Below are positions 1-11,701 of a DNA stretch of 64,000 nt, piece after piece. The notes beneath the pieces were generated by a model, which made no database searches, was not told the origin of the DNA, and worked only from the letters and a program-made list of their open reading frames with translations. The position numbers and the translations under genes are program-made. The stretch is from Ditylenchus dipsaci (taxonomy: Eukaryota; Nematoda; Chromadorea; Rhabditida; Anguinidae), in the NCBI GenBank assembly GCA_004194705.1, contig SADC01000033.1:124001-188000 (forward strand). The letters are read 5' to 3'. Positions within the stretch are counted from its first letter, which is position 1. The number at the start of each line of letters is the position of its first letter.

Positions 1-85
1 TTCAACTTGGTTTCTAATAAAACTTCTAATAATTAATAACTTCTAATAAATTCTAGACCTTGTTTTGTTAGAAACCAAGCTGAAA
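1..85. repeat. Short inverted repeat at left edge
   Basis: A 17-base arm at 1-17 (ending TTGGTTTCTAA) is the inverted complement of 69-85, around an AT-rich spacer rich in CTTCTAATAA. No coding potential was seen. It may be the end of a larger element cut by the window edge. Confidence 0.6.
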
Positions 86-142
86 AATCTGTACAATGAT
101 TCGCAAAATTTTTGAATTGGCGGGGACAAATTCAAAAACAGG

Positions 143-310
143 TGACCATGCCGGGCAGGAGCAGCCTGTGCCAATTCAAATTGTGCCATTGCAAATTGTG
201 CCAAATCAAGAACAATATTCGGAAAATATTTACCGAATATTACTCTTGATTTTGGCACAATTTGCGGTGGCACAATTCGAATTGGCACAGGCTGCTGCTG
301 CCAACCATAC
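143..310. repeat. Foldback palindrome with GTGCCAATTCAAATT units
   Basis: The left arm (about 160-210) and right arm (about 248-302) are imperfect inverted copies, each holding two or three GTGCCAATT/AATTGGCAC units. Short ORFs read across it on both strands are the palindrome translated, not genes. Confidence 0.7.
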
Positions 311-348
311 CCCTTTAATACGGAATCTTTTTGGCCTGTTGACAACTC

Positions 349-1724
349 CCTAGGAACCTATGGCGACGAGATATTCCGGTAGGCCCAATGTCCCAGACCA
401 TCATTTAGCAAAAACATGAGTCACATTTCTGTCACATGTAGTAGTTTGTGAGTGATTTTTGGCTCGCGGTTTGCCTCTTTTGGCTTAGAGGATACATAGT
501 CTTTGGTCATTTTGGACCAGAAACGTGATATATAGGCCCTCATGTAAAAGAGGGCAACCGGACAAAACAGGTTTTTAAAAGTATTTGTCGCGCGACAAAA
601 ACGGAAAAAACCGTTTTTGTCGTTCATGTTTCGTCGCGCGACAAAAACGGTTTTTACATATTTTGTCGCGCGACAAAAACGGTTTTTTCCGGATTTGTCG
701 CGCGACAAAAACGGCTTTTTCCTGATTTGGTGCGAGACAAGCACGGTTTTTTGGTTCTCACTTGACGTTCTTTGCTCTTTGTGCGGCTACCAGACAATTT
801 CTAATATTTGTGTGGGATATCTTGGATATCCACCTGCATTGGCGTAGCCAGGGGGGGGGCAGGTGTGCACGTGCCGCGCCCCGTCAGATTTTTTTCTTAG
901 TCAAAAATGGAAAACATTGTAGGTAAAATGTCCTAAAATTTTTTTTCTCGTATGTGTCCCCCCTTTTTTGTCCGCCGCCGCCCCCCCCCCGTTAATCTGA
1001 CGGGGGTTTAAGTCAAAAGTCTAAATCCTTGGGTGGGTACCTGAATACCAACGTGGATGACCTGAAAAATAAAAATAAAATAGAGAGTAAAAACAAATTT
1101 TTTTCTTACTCAAAATTCTGTAGGGAATTGCGTTTGTCAAGACCAGAATGTGATTTTACCCTCCCGAACCCCGTAATGGTACATTTCGGGTCAGCTGGAT
1201 ATCCACCTGAGACTAGGGTACCCAACCCAGGATTTGGAGTTTGGGTAGGCAAATTATAATTTAATCTTAACAAACCCAATCCCTTATCGAATCCTATGTT
1301 AGGAAAAAAAATTGATCAAACCAAAAAGTAGTTCTACAAGGTAGATTTGAACTCTTGTCTTTACTAGGGGATGAATTTACCATGGCCGAATTTACTGGAG
1401 ACCCGTTTACTCAGTTAAAGAATTAAAGAATTGAAAAGTGGAAAAACCGTTTGTGTCGCGCGATAATAACGGGAAAAAGTCGTTTTTGTCGTGCGACAAA
1501 TCCGGAAAAAAGCCGTTTTTGTCGCGCGACAAATACTTTTAAAAAATATTTTGTCGCGCGACAAATACTTTTAAAAAACGTTTTTGTCGCGCGACAAATA
1601 CTTTTAAAAACCTGTTTTGTCCGGTTGCCGTAAAAGAGCAGTTTTTTGAAATTTTTAACCTTATCAAATAATGATCTAGGTCATTGGCCCTAACAGAATA
1701 TCTCGTCGCCACAGGTTCCTAGGA
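349..1724. mobile_element. TIR element flanked by CTAG, host of a nested insertion
   Basis: About 60 bases at 349-410 match the inverted complement of 1663-1724, beginning GAACCTRTGGCGACGAG on both ends. Each end abuts CTAG, so CTAG may be the target duplication. The element lies between the last visible ITFG1 exon and the left edge, so it may sit in an intron of that gene. It carries the nested element at 553-1629. No transposase was seen. Confidence 0.7.
553..1629. mobile_element. Iteron-end MULE-like element, motif TTTGTCGCGCGACAAA
   Basis: An exact 9-base duplication GTAAAAGAG lies at 544-552 and 1630-1638. The ends are inverted and start GGCAACCGGACAAAACAGG. Inside each end is an array of a self-complementary motif, TTTGTCGCGCGACAAA, spaced about 30-40 bases: roughly four or five copies at 585-720 and five at 1455-1605. 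A 9-base duplication is typical of Mutator-like transposition. The centre (about 840-1260) has G and C homopolymers and no convincing ORF, so it appears non-autonomous. Confidence 0.85.
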
Positions 1725-1865
1725 AGTATTAATTACATTTTTAGAACGAAACCAATTAAAAGCTCAGTAAATCAGCATTAGCCTATTATTAGTTAGACTT
1801 GTAAAAAAACCAGATACTCAGAAACAAAAAGACAATAGACAACTTTTTTTTCCTAAAGCTCATAC

Positions 1866-4800
1866 CCGATGAGAGGTCTGCGGCAGTTGGCATTGAATGG
1901 AATTTCTGGTTTTGCCCCAACTGTCTGTCATCAAAAAGGACACGCAGGCCCCATGCCAAGTTACTCCACTCCCTAAAAAATATTGTAAGCAAACATTTTA
2001 AGCGTTAAATTCTTACCAATATCAGTTTTACGGGATGATTTAGGGTTATATGGGCAATCGTTGGTGCACACATTGCTGAATATCTGCACCTTGAGAAAGG
2101 TGGTATCGCCTTTGTCGTCACACTTGATGAAGTCGACCTTCGTAGTGCCAGTTTCCAATTTTTATATTCCACTAGAATATCAAGGTTTCCATCCTCTTTC
2201 AAATCAAAGAAAGCTGACAGTTTAACATCTCCCTTTGACATTTCGGGTGTCATCACAAAACGAGGGGTGGTTTTAAGCTCGAACTTCCTAAAAAACAATT
2301 TTAAGGGTGATATCTCATGATACTGGCTATATACACAAAAACAAACCTGTAGAAATTTCCATTATCTGATTCTACATTGTCCACAATCATAGGCCCAGGT
2401 GGCTTGTTTGGAGATTTAACCGTTCTGAAAATAATTACAATTTTCTTCATTCATCCTTCGCTCTATAGAAACCATAAATTTCAAGTTGAGATTCTGTGAG
2501 AAATTTTTTAAGTTTGAGTTTTCTTGTTTATTACAAATTCTACCGGTTCCGCTTCTTTGATATTCGGTTTACACGTAAAACATATGTGAATGTGATTGCA
2601 TCAGCATGCACAGGTAACCCCAATAACTTTCAAACAACGGAAAAAATCGTTCCCGAAAACTTACGCGATCAAATCTGGATACCCATCCAAAGAAAAATCT
2701 CCTACGCGGAAAACTGTTCTTGATTTGTCTTCGGCTATGAACTCCACATCCTGAACAAACAATAATAAGAACAAACATTTTCAATACCTTTACAATCTAA
2801 GCACACCTTTTGATCTAATTGAAAGTAAACCCAAGTTCCTTTGGACCAAACCAAGAAATGAGTGATGTGTCTGCAATCCTCCTCTCGACAAACTAAATTT
2901 TGCCATGAGTTATGAAAGACTATACAAATTTCACACCTGGAATCATGATATCAAGTACTGCATCTGCATTGAAATCACCTACAACGGCGCCTCCGAAATG
3001 CAGAAAAGTAGGGTTCTCTGGCATCTGTTTGCTAAGCTGCTCCTGGTACCTCCACTCCATACTAAACACAAATTTAAGAAAATTTCTAAAGCAGGGCTCC
3101 CTGATATTTTTTTTAAAGTAATGGCTCATTCACAACATTGTCGTTATCGTTGTCGTTGGAAAAAAATGTTTTATAAAGGCGATTTACGCCAACGACAACG
3201 ACGACCTATTTATATAAATCCAACTACAACGCCAACAACAACGACGACGCCAAGGACAACGGCCTTTTTCATTTCAAATCATGGTTCGCAAAAACAGCAA
3301 TTTGCTGAAATGCAGCAAAATATTTGGCGTTTTGTGTTTATTAAAAACGAACGACTTACGACTCGGTACAACAAATGACTCGGTACACCGACTCGGTACA
3401 AGTACGACTCGGTACACCGACTCGGTACAAGTATGACTCGGTACAATGACTCGGTACAACGTACGACTGGGTACAACGAGTCGGTACAGCCTACGACTCG
3501 GTACAACTAGTCGGTACAATTTTTACAAATTTTTATACCAAATTTAATTATTTGTACCAAATTTACTTCTTTTAGTATCTAATTTTCTGGATCATGATCT
3601 CGTTAACTTATTTAGAATATATATCCAGGGCTGCCATTTAGGTTGATTAATCAGAAAAAGTTGATTTTTAGGCACCAGGAGTTCTTACAAATCTGATTTT
3701 AGTCCCAAATCTGATTTTTTTTTTAATATTTCGTTCATTTCAGACACTAGGAACACGCAAAGACTTGATTTTTAGTCCCAAATCTGATTTCTTGCACAAA
3801 TTTGCATATATCCCGTATATCATGTATATCCTATTAGGATACCTGTCTCGTTTCTGCCTGGAGACCGGTTTATGGTCCGCTATATCGAGATTCCCTTGTA
3901 CCTAGAATTCCTTTTGTAGATCCTTCCCCTCTGGGACCAGTTTCAGCTGTTTCGTCCTCCGAGACGTTTAATTCTCAGTTCTTATCTTAAAGCTGTTATA
4001 CAGACAGGTAGCAGTAATTATCCTCCGGTAAATTCTTTCTCCCCTAAATTCACCCGGCGGTGAATTTACCCTCCAGAAAATTCACCCGCGGTAACTTCAC
4101 TCTCCATAACGTACATAATCTTGAGGTTACAGGTTCCAATTCTTGTGTTAGTTAACATCATTTTTTCTTAAAGGGAAGGTTTTTTTTACCCTATGCAAAA
4201 TCGTTTCCGGAACACGGCTTCCACACTATACTAAAGCGCTGTTGTCTGCCGCCGTCGTCACGACATCCAGTTAACTATGCAGGTTCGAATCCGGGTGGCG
4301 GCAAACGTTGTTTTTTGACATTCCAAGGCCCAAAACTCATTTTCTAATGCAGAAATCGGTATTGGTGTTTCGGAAAGGGCACTCCGCCATAGTCCCAGCT
4401 ACCAAATGAGATATTGTTCATGGCCAAAAGCATTGTATAACATGAGATATACCTTTCCGACTGCCAAAGATTGGAAAATTTAAGTCAACTAAAATCCTAG
4501 TTTTTTGGCCTTTCAAGGTCCATAGCTTAATTTCTACTAGAGCAATTGGTGTTGATGTATTAGAAAGGGCACTCCGCCATAACCTCAGCTACCAAATGAG
4601 ATATCGCACATGGCCAGACGCATTGTTTAACAAGAGATATAACTTTCCGACTGAAACATATTGAAAAATTTATTTCAACTATAATCTAAGTTTTTTGACC
4701 TTTCAATGCTCATAACTCAATTTCTATTGCAGCAATCGGTGTTTTTTTTACTGAAAAGGGCACTCCGCCATAATCTCGGCTATCTAATGAGCTGTCACAC

Positions 4801-7800
4801 ATGGCAGAATATTTCTGTGCACGGAGATATTCATTCCCAAATAAAACAAATTCCAAAATTTTGGTTAAGTAAAGTTTACGTCTTTTGAAATTCCCAGACC
4901 CATAACTGATAATTTTATGCACAAGTCAGTGTCGATGCATAGGAAAGAGCATTCCGCCATAATCTCAGCTATCGAATGAGCTGTCACAGCCAGAGGTATT
5001 GAGTACAAGAAAAATCCTTATGAGAATTCTTATTTGAAAATTAATTAAAAGGAACCATCACAAGGTACCCAAACCACGTGGATACACCCGAATTTACAGG
5101 ATAGACCCGAACACATGGATACTGCCAAACCACCTGTATGGTACCTCAACCACCTGAAGGGTACCTAAACCACCTGGATGGTACCCGAACCACATGGATT
5201 TTACCTGAACCACCTGATGAGTACCTCAACCACCTGGATAGTGCCCAAACCACCTTCGTGATACCAAAACCATCTGGATGGTACACGAACCCGCTGTATG
5301 GTACCCAAATACCTGGATGGTACCCGAACCACCTGAAGGGTACCCAAATTACCTAAAGGATATCCAAACCACCTAAAAGGTACCCAAACCACCTGTGAAT
5401 TAGTTCATGTTTGGAGGTGGTTAATTAGGGTATCTGATCTCATTCGTTGGAGTAGTTTGACCACATATTCAATACGCGTGTTTCCAATGCACTATGAGCA
5501 CTCGAGAAACTGCGGCATTGCCGCAGCGCTTTTTCTAGTGATAATACTAAAATAATATTGTAATTTGTCGTACAAACCCTACCGAGTCGTAAAACCCCTA
5601 GTTTTGGAGTAGTTCCGTATCCTGTAGGGTATCCAGGTGGTACTGGAGTGTACCTAGGCACCTAATGCTGCTACTAAGATATTAGTAACCAGGTAGTATA
5701 ATAATACAGTCAAACCTAGGTTATCCGGCACTCCAGTTATCTGGCACCTCGTTTAACCGGCACCTTGAGGCCGGTCCCCAGAGGTGCCTTAGGTGGATGG
5801 ATATATCTGGAGACCTCATGTGAATAGATGTCCAGGCAGATAACTGTTTAAATAACTGTTTCGTTCCATTCAATCCATATCCAGAAACGAGTGGTGCAAA
5901 TTTTCGAGGGTGAGTTTAGTCGATATAGTACAAGAAAGAGTAAATTTGGTACAAAAATTAAATTTGGTATAAAAATTTGTAAAAATTGTACCGAGTCGTT
6001 GTACCGAGTCGTAGGTTGTACCGACTCGCTGTACCCAGTCGTACGTTGTACCGAGTCGTTGTACCGAGTCATACTTGTACCGAGTCGGTGTACCGAGTCA
6101 TTTGTTGTACCGAGTCGTTGCTATACCATTAAAAACAGCAAAATTTCAGCAAAAATGCAGCAAAAATTTTGCTGCGTTTCAGCAAATTTTGCTGCATTTC
6201 TTTGTTCCCTACATATTACGCGTCTTTGATCCTTTGCACTAAATTTTTTGCTTTTTTTGACCCTACTATAGAATACCCCTCCCCCAAAAATCCGACCTTT
6301 TAAAACTTAAGTAAAAAGTACCCAAATTTATGTCGCAGACCCCGGAAAATGTGCGCAAACTCTTCATTAGTCACAACTTCCGTACGCTGGCCTACCCCAA
6401 GCCTAAGGGCTAAGCCTAAACTTGTTGTTTGCAAGGGTAGTTACAGCATTTTTTAAAGGTCGGATTTTTGGGGGTGGGGGGGGGGGTTATTCTATAGTAG
6501 CGCCCTTATTTTCTACCTGAAGTCAGAAAATGTATGACCGACCCGTATAAAAGAAACAATTCGGCTTCATGCAGCCCGTCAAAGTTACTCGAAAAGGGGA
6601 AACGGCCTATCGTATATGCATTGTCCAAGTCAAAGGTTCAAACCCCACTGGGTGCATACCGTGTTTTTACCTCATTATTCGTATTTTATTATCAAATTTG
6701 ATTTGAAAATGATGCTCGTTCTCATGGGTATGTAACAAAAGCATCAAATCAGGTTGAACAACTATAAAAGTTGAGTTGCAGGCTATAGCCACTTGAATTA
6801 ACTACTTTTTTTTGGGTTTTTTCTTGATTGATTTTTTCTGTATTTTTTTATGAATACAGAGTGACGAAATAAAATTCTGGCACTTGAAAAAATTAACGTA
6901 CGAAACCTCTTGTCTGGTCGGTTTCCGATTTTCGGGTGGCATTTTTGCTGAAATTTTGCTGTTTGTGCTGTCTGTTGTACCGAGTCATACTTGTACCGAG
7001 TCGGTGTACCGAGTCATTTGTTGTACCGAGTCGTAAGTCGTTCGTTTTTAATAAACACAAAACGCCAAATATTTTGCTGAATTTCAGCCAATTTGCTGTT
7101 TTTGCGAACCATGTTTCATATTAAACAAATTTTGCATTTTAAGTCAGAATTTTGAAGATGAATAATGCGAAATGCGACTGAAAATGCGAAATTTGTCCAA
7201 TTTGGAATGAAAAATGTCGTTGTCCTCGGCTTCGCCGTTGGCGTTGTCGTTGGATTTTTTATAAATAGGTTGTCGTCGTCGTTGGCGAAAAAAAGGGTTG
7301 CAGTGACGAATCCCCCTCCCCCACGGGGACTGATCAGGTGGAGGAGATAACTTCATATTCGTGTTTCTCGACCCCGATTTCATGAGAAAGCCGCGAGTTT
7401 TTTTGGTTCTCAGAAAAAAAAAATTTTCGAACCACAGGGGTTCGAATTTGAAAAATTTAAATTGGCGCCTTTTGAATTTAAAAGGGAATAAGGGCTGTAT
7501 TGGGAGGGGAAGGGAATAAAAGGGGCCACTCTTATGGCAGAACATTATAAATTTGAATATCTATATTCTTCGACTGCCTCACCATGTTTTCAACTGGGCC
7601 GTGGCAAAAAAAGACTCTATATGCATTTTATAATCAAGAGTACTTCTCGGAATCATGTCTAAGGTAAGCCCCCTGCGCCCCCTTCGGGGGCTTGGGGCTT
7701 GGAGTTGAGATGCGCACACCCACATACCTTAGACACAAATCACTCGAAAGTGACTCTGGATGCATGAAAAAGCATGCATACCAGAGTTTATTTATGCGGT

Positions 7801-10461
7801 AGGCCCCAGGGGCCGTATGCATTGGCAGCTAGGATTGAGGATAGGATTAATCCTATCCTCAAGCCGATCCATATGCATTAGGACGGATAGGATTGAGGAT
7901 AGGATTAATCCTATCCTGAAGCCTATCCGTATGCATAAGGACGGATTGGAATCTAGATCGGATAATTTCAGTGCATTTTCAGAAACGTGAAATTTCGGAG
8001 CTCTCGACATTAGAAATTATCCGATCTAGAATCCAAGCCGATCCGTATGCATTAGGACGGATAGGATTAAGGATAGGATTAATCCTATCTCCAATCCGAT
8101 CCGTATGCATTGGAACACGGATTGAGGATAGGATTAATCCTATCCTCAATCCTAGCTGCCAATGCATACGGCCCAGTATTCAAAACTATGTTCAACATCT
8201 TCTTTTTAGTGGGCCCTGTGTGATTAGTGGCCCGCTTTTATTCCCTTCCCCTCCAATACAGCCCTTATTCCCTTTAAAATTCAAAAGGCGCCAATTTGAA
8301 TTTTTCAAATTTTGACTAAAAAACCATGATACCCCCTGTGGTTCGAAAAAAAATTTTTTTCTCAGAACCGAAAAAACGCGCGGCTTTCTCATGAAATCGG
8401 GGTCGAGAAACACGAATATGAAGTTATCTCCTCCACCTGATCAGTCCCTGTGGGGGGGCGGGATTCTGATCTCAAGCCAAAAAAGGGTTTTATAAAAAAA
8501 ATATTCCAACAACAACGACGACGACAACGTTTGTGAATGAGCCATAAGGAAATTTGCTCAGAATAAGTTTTAGGGTATTTTAGCAAAAAAAATATGTTTT
8601 TTTTATTGGCAGGATTATGATATACCACATGTTCCCAAAAGTAAGTTTTGACCCCTAATTCGAGCGTTTCAGGTCGTAATTAGTACGAAAAACATGTTTC
8701 CCGGTGGCGGAAAGACATGTGCAAAAAAAAATTTTGACCGAAATCGACCAAAACCACAGGGTGGGGTTCATGGTTCAATTTTTCAAAAACGATGAAAAGT
8801 GTGCAACACCATAACAACCCACATGCTGACTTATATAAAGGCCCTGGGAATGGATCCAACATGCTGCTGTTCGCTCGGATTCTTTCCAGGGTGCGCTTGT
8901 GTCGTGGAGCTCAAACCTAAGCCCCAAAGCCCCGGAGGCTTTAAGGGTTCCTTTTAAGGGTTCCCGAACAATTCAGTGCTCGCATTAGCGTTTAGGGGCC
9001 AAGGCTGACCCTTTATACACACCTGCCTACCTTCGGCAGGCACCCTAATTCAATAGGAAGCCTCTTTGGGGGTACATTGTTCGGGCCAAGGGCTGACCCT
9101 TTATACACACCTGCGTGCCTTCGGCAGGCACTGTCATTTTGAGGCGAAAGTGCTGATTTTTGGTCAAAAAATGTAGATTTTGAACACTTTTCAAAAAAAA
9201 TTTTTTTTGCTCCAGATATCTTTCCGCCACCGGAAAACATGTTTTTCGTACTAATTACGACCTGAAACGTTCGAATATGTGGTCAAACCCCAGTTTTGGA
9301 ATATGTGGTATACCATACTTTAGCCTTTTTATTCAGTGCTTAATGCTTTTTTTGCTGCCAAAGAAATTGTTGACTTAAAATTCAAAAAAATAAGATTTGG
9401 AGTCTTAAAATAAGGACAGATCTTATAAATAAGGACGTCTGGGATCCCTGTTCTAAAGTTGTGTTTAACTCACTTCTCATTGATCATTTTCCAGACCTTG
9501 ATCACAGGCCTGCCAGATGAAGAAATCATGCCAAAGATTATTTCGCTACTCAAATCACCATCTACATCAGCAAATATTGGTGAGAAGGAGGGGAAGGGCT
9601 TTTCATGGTGGTTGAAGTTGAGAAATTTTGCGGAGCAATCATGAAATGTCCCTGAGCTGTTGCCCGCCAAACAGTACAGTTTGTAGTCCGTGTCTACAGT
9701 GACATTGTTGACAAAACCGAGGATGTCGGAGGCACCGTCACCTGAAATAATTAGTTTAAAAAATTATTGGTTTCGATGCCAAGATGCGATATGTTCGAAG
9801 GAATAACACAGAGAAAGAAAAATTCTGTATACGGATTGTTCAAATACAACAACAGATTTTAGTTTGTAAAAAACAGGCATCACCATTAATGTCTACCACC
9901 GTAGGCTGGTCGAAAAAGGTCACATTGAGAGGAAGTGGAGTGAAGGCCGAGTTCTTGGACAAATACAGGGTAGAATTAAATCCCTTGTCTTCAGTCGAAA
10001 GTCCTAACCAAACGCCTACAGTGATTTGCTAAAGCGAGAGAACGATAAATAAATTAAAAAAGTGTGGGGTTTAAAAGTTACTTGAGTGACCATGATGTCA
10101 AGGGAGGCATCACCATTAAAGTCACCTACACTACAAAATACTTCCTGGGCACTTCCAAGAGAGATCCGCGCAAAGTCTTTGGACTCAGCAAAAAAGCCCT
10201 GCTCGGACTGTGTCATAATCACTAATTTTTCCCCTTGTTGAACAATGAGATCTGTGTAGCTGTCCTTGTTCATGTCCCATATGCACATATTCTTAAAATT
10301 AGAGATGAAACGGTGAGAATTTGAAATGGTAAACTATATTACCTGCCATCCAATGGCTGTCTCACTTCCTCATCTACTAGTCCATCTAAAGTGATAGCAG
10401 CTGAGGCATAAGACCAAATGATAAGGCTTAGATACATTGCAAGCCAGCGATGAATAGTCAT
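1866..10461 (-). CDS. lnkn-1: ITFG1 / T-cell immunomodulatory protein homolog (linkin), 3' end off window
   Basis: This is a type I membrane FG-GAP protein family; the nematode member linkin acts in cell adhesion. Exons I can place, 5' to 3': 10343-10461, 10082-10291, 9884-10028, 9474-9741, 2937-3061, 2788-2870, 2665-2750, 2347-2424, 2017-2287, 1866-1972. At least one exon between 2430 and 2660 is unresolved. The first exon gives a signal peptide (hydrophobic run after MTIHRWLAMYLSL). FG-GAP/EF-like motifs follow: DMNKDSYTDLI, GDFNGDASLDIM, DINGD joined to GASDILGF, DVDGDLSSEIIF, GDFNADAVLDIM, GDFSLDGYPDLIA. The end resembles the family's CTNDCP and QCQLPQTSH blocks. The transmembrane end is not in view. 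One frame break occurs at a T5 run near 2157-2162. The 6.4 kb intron (3062-9473) is almost all inserted DNA. Confidence 0.88.
4319..5005. repeat. Tandem repeat, four units of about 187 bases
   Basis: Four head-to-tail units start near 4316, 4505, 4692 and 4882. Each begins with a TTTGACCTTTCAAGG-like block, then a CATAACTCAATTTCTA block, then the shared GGGCACTCCGCCATA, then a GCTACCAAATGAGATAT-like block. Units have diverged by many substitutions. No coding potential was seen. Confidence 0.75.
5063..5402. repeat. 18-base minisatellite (ACCACCTGGATGGTACCC)
   Basis: About 18 imperfect copies of an 18-base unit built on CCACCTGGATGGTACCC. Open frames on both strands (for example repeated NHLDGT) are a by-product of a period divisible by three. 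Confidence 0.8.
5706..5790. repeat. Single CAGTCAAACCT terminus (Tc1/pogo-like)
   Basis: TACAGTCAAACCTAGG at 5706 matches the end of the complete element at 30393-30641. It is followed by repeated GTTATCCGGCACC/TTAACCGGCACC blocks. No matching inverted end is visible nearby, so this is a fragment. Confidence 0.4.
6259..6504. mobile_element. MITE with GGCGCTACTATAGAATA ends
   Basis: Inverted ends (GACCCTACTATAGAATA left, GGCGCTACTATAGAATA right, inverted) with further internal complementarity (CCAAAAATCCGACCTTT against its inverse at about 6455-6475). Flanks are T-rich and near-matching (CTTTTTTT against CTTATTTT). A second copy lies at 53334-53562. Confidence 0.7.
6505..7300. other. Gene-free stretch inside the ITFG1 intron
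   Basis: It holds a tRNA B-box-like GGTTCAAACCCC near 6632, an AT-rich spacer, and the inverted partial copy of the left junction of the element at 3349 (6976-7115). I see no coding sequence. Confidence 0.6.
7300..8480. repeat. Large foldback: GATCAGGTGGAGGAGAT arms around a GGATAGGATTAATCC palindrome
   Basis: Arms 7307-7560 and 8195-8480 are inverted copies. Inside, 7800-8175 is a second palindrome with ends GGGCCGTATGCATTGGCAGC, made of repeated AGGATTGAGGATAGG and TAATCCTATCC units. The arm family recurs at 22410-22500, 24090-25560 and 33370-34210. Small ORFs here are repeat translations. Confidence 0.75.
8616..9316. mobile_element. TIR element with ATGRTATACCACAT ends
   Basis: Ends 8616-8720 and 9220-9316 are inverted copies (ATGGTATACCACAT, then CGTTTCAGGTCGTAATTAG, then GTACTAATTACG-type blocks). 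The centre carries a duplicated AAGGCTGACCCTTTATACAC segment (near 9001 and 9089), each followed by a small CCTTCGGCAGG hairpin. No transposase was seen. Confidence 0.65.
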
Positions 10462-10788
10462 GACGGCTAAACACTAGTTTCATTTATGAGAAGGTCGATC
10501 GGGGCTATTAAAAGCGACAAATTTATCATGAATGGAATCTTATCACAGCGATAACTCGATTTTTTGAAAATTGAATCTGCCAACAAAATTTTTGGTCCCA
10601 AAGACGCGAGCCCACCGATGAATTCCCGTCAGCTAACAAAATCAAATAAATAGCAAGGACGCGAACCAATATAAAAAATCAATTAGGATACATCATACAA
10701 ATATTTATTCATAATCAAGCTCAAGAGCAAACATCTGAAGAGACACAAACAAAACGAATAATTATAACAACTAATTGGATAACTATGG

Positions 10789-11701
10789 CTACTTGTTGCT
10801 GCGGAGGAACTTGACAAATCTATCTTTGATCTGCAATATACCTGTTCATCAGCAATCTTAATTAAAAACAGATAAAGTTACCTGAGGGAGCAGATTGATG
10901 TGATCGGTGGCACAGGCAGAGACGCATTTGTCCAAATTCTGGCCGAACTTCACCATCGTCTTTTCATCATACTTCTGAGGGTCAGGCCCGAACTGCTGAA
11001 CTTGTTTATCATAGCAGGACATCGAGCAACGAGACAGTTGAGACTGAAGTGTGCCTGCAAACAAATTTTTAATAAGATACAACCCTAGAACACAAAAGAT
11101 AAATTAGCCAATCGCTAAGTCTTGCCTATGGCAGAAATCTTGCAGCATTGTATGGTATGATATTACAGGAGCCAAAATTACGGCTGTAATTTTGTCCCCT
11201 GTTGAGCTTTATCGGCTGTATAGCTAGGCTATCAGGTTGGATAGCTAGGCTAGCTATCTTTTGGTCGAGGAGCCAATAGTGTTACGAACATGAGAAGAAA
11301 TCAATTATAAATTACCTAGCTCTTCTTCCTGCAAATTATTTGGTAAATTAAGTCAACGAAAATATCAAAAAACACAAACCATCTTCGCCTGAATTCGTTT
11401 CATACCCAGATTGCAATCATCAACACACTTCTCCATGACTTCACGACTCGTTGATTTATTTTCGCAGCATCTATAAATTTATAATTAAAATAACACGAGA
11501 GTGTATTTACGTATAGTGCTTTTACCGCGCTGAACAGTTAAACATCTGAAGCTGCACATCACGAAGGTAGTTTCTGAAAATTCGACCTTTATTATTCAAT
11601 CGCAATTGATGAGTATCAAAAAATTACCTGTCCAGATCGTCGACTAATGTATTAACTGCTTCTTTAATTCTCTGCTGCGTCTTTTCCATGTCATCTCCCA
11701 T
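10789..11701 (-). CDS. FAM136A homolog, twin CX3C protein
   Basis: Complete gene. Exons 11628-11701, 11526-11573, 11380-11470, 11316-11328, 10882-11054 and 10789-10830 sum to 441 bases: 146 residues plus stop, close to the family's usual size of about 138. FAM136A is a small soluble, mostly helical protein found in mitochondria; its role is poorly defined. The four family CX3C motifs are present: CSARC, CVDDC, CSMSC and CVSAC. The C-terminal block DHINLLPQ matches the family's DHMHLIP-type end. The start is the first ATG of the only open frame that keeps the splice phases. The fourth exon is only 13 bases. A 0.26 kb intron at 11055-11315 holds no recognised element. It lies downstream of ITFG1 on the same strand but is separately started. 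Confidence 0.92.

Larger units (their letters stand above)
3349..6127. mobile_element. Iteron-end MULE-like element, motif TGTACCGAGTCG
   Basis: An exact 9-base duplication ATTAAAAAC lies at 3340-3348 and 6128-6136. Inverted arrays of CGACTCGGTACA occupy 3358-3519 and 5987-6119, about nine units each. Inside them, the arms continue as inverted sequence (TACCAAATTTA blocks at 3535-3580 and 5940-5975). The right outer end reads, inverted, GGTATAGCAACGACTCGG, matching the outer ends of the elements at 40777-43283, 48619-52434 and 62582. A partial array at 6976-7034 with its flank is an inverted copy of the left junction. The interior has two tandem-repeat blocks and no transposase. Confidence 0.88.
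3092..9450. mobile_element. hAT-like composite insertion in the ITFG1 intron
   Basis: An exact 8-base duplication TTCTAAAG flanks the block (3084-3091 and 9451-9458). The ends begin CAGGGCTCCC on the left and, inverted, CAGGGATCCC on the right. Terminal CAGGG and an 8-base duplication are the hAT signature. The interior is layered: arms rich in GTTGTCGTTG (3140-3260, 7225-7290, 8505-8540), an iteron element at 3349-6127, a MITE at 6259-6504, and inverted arms at 7300-8480. No hAT transposase was recognised. The similarity of the two ends beyond about 10 bases is weak, so one single element is inference. Confidence 0.65.

Noticed and set aside
349..1724. A 9-base duplication for the outer element
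   Set aside because: Flanks outside the inverted ends do not match over 9 bases; only CTAG is shared, so it was kept separate from the MULE-like set.
3358..3519. CRISPR-like array (short regular repeats)
   Set aside because: The units have almost no unique spacer, are mirrored at the other end of an element with a 9-base duplication, and the setting is an intron-containing animal genome. The same applies to the other arrays.
4240..4312. Possible tRNA gene (GGTTCGAATCC with TGCCGCC / GGCGGCA ends)
   Set aside because: Acceptor-like ends pair, but the T stem pairs poorly and I could not form D and anticodon arms. Treated as a tRNA-derived remnant.
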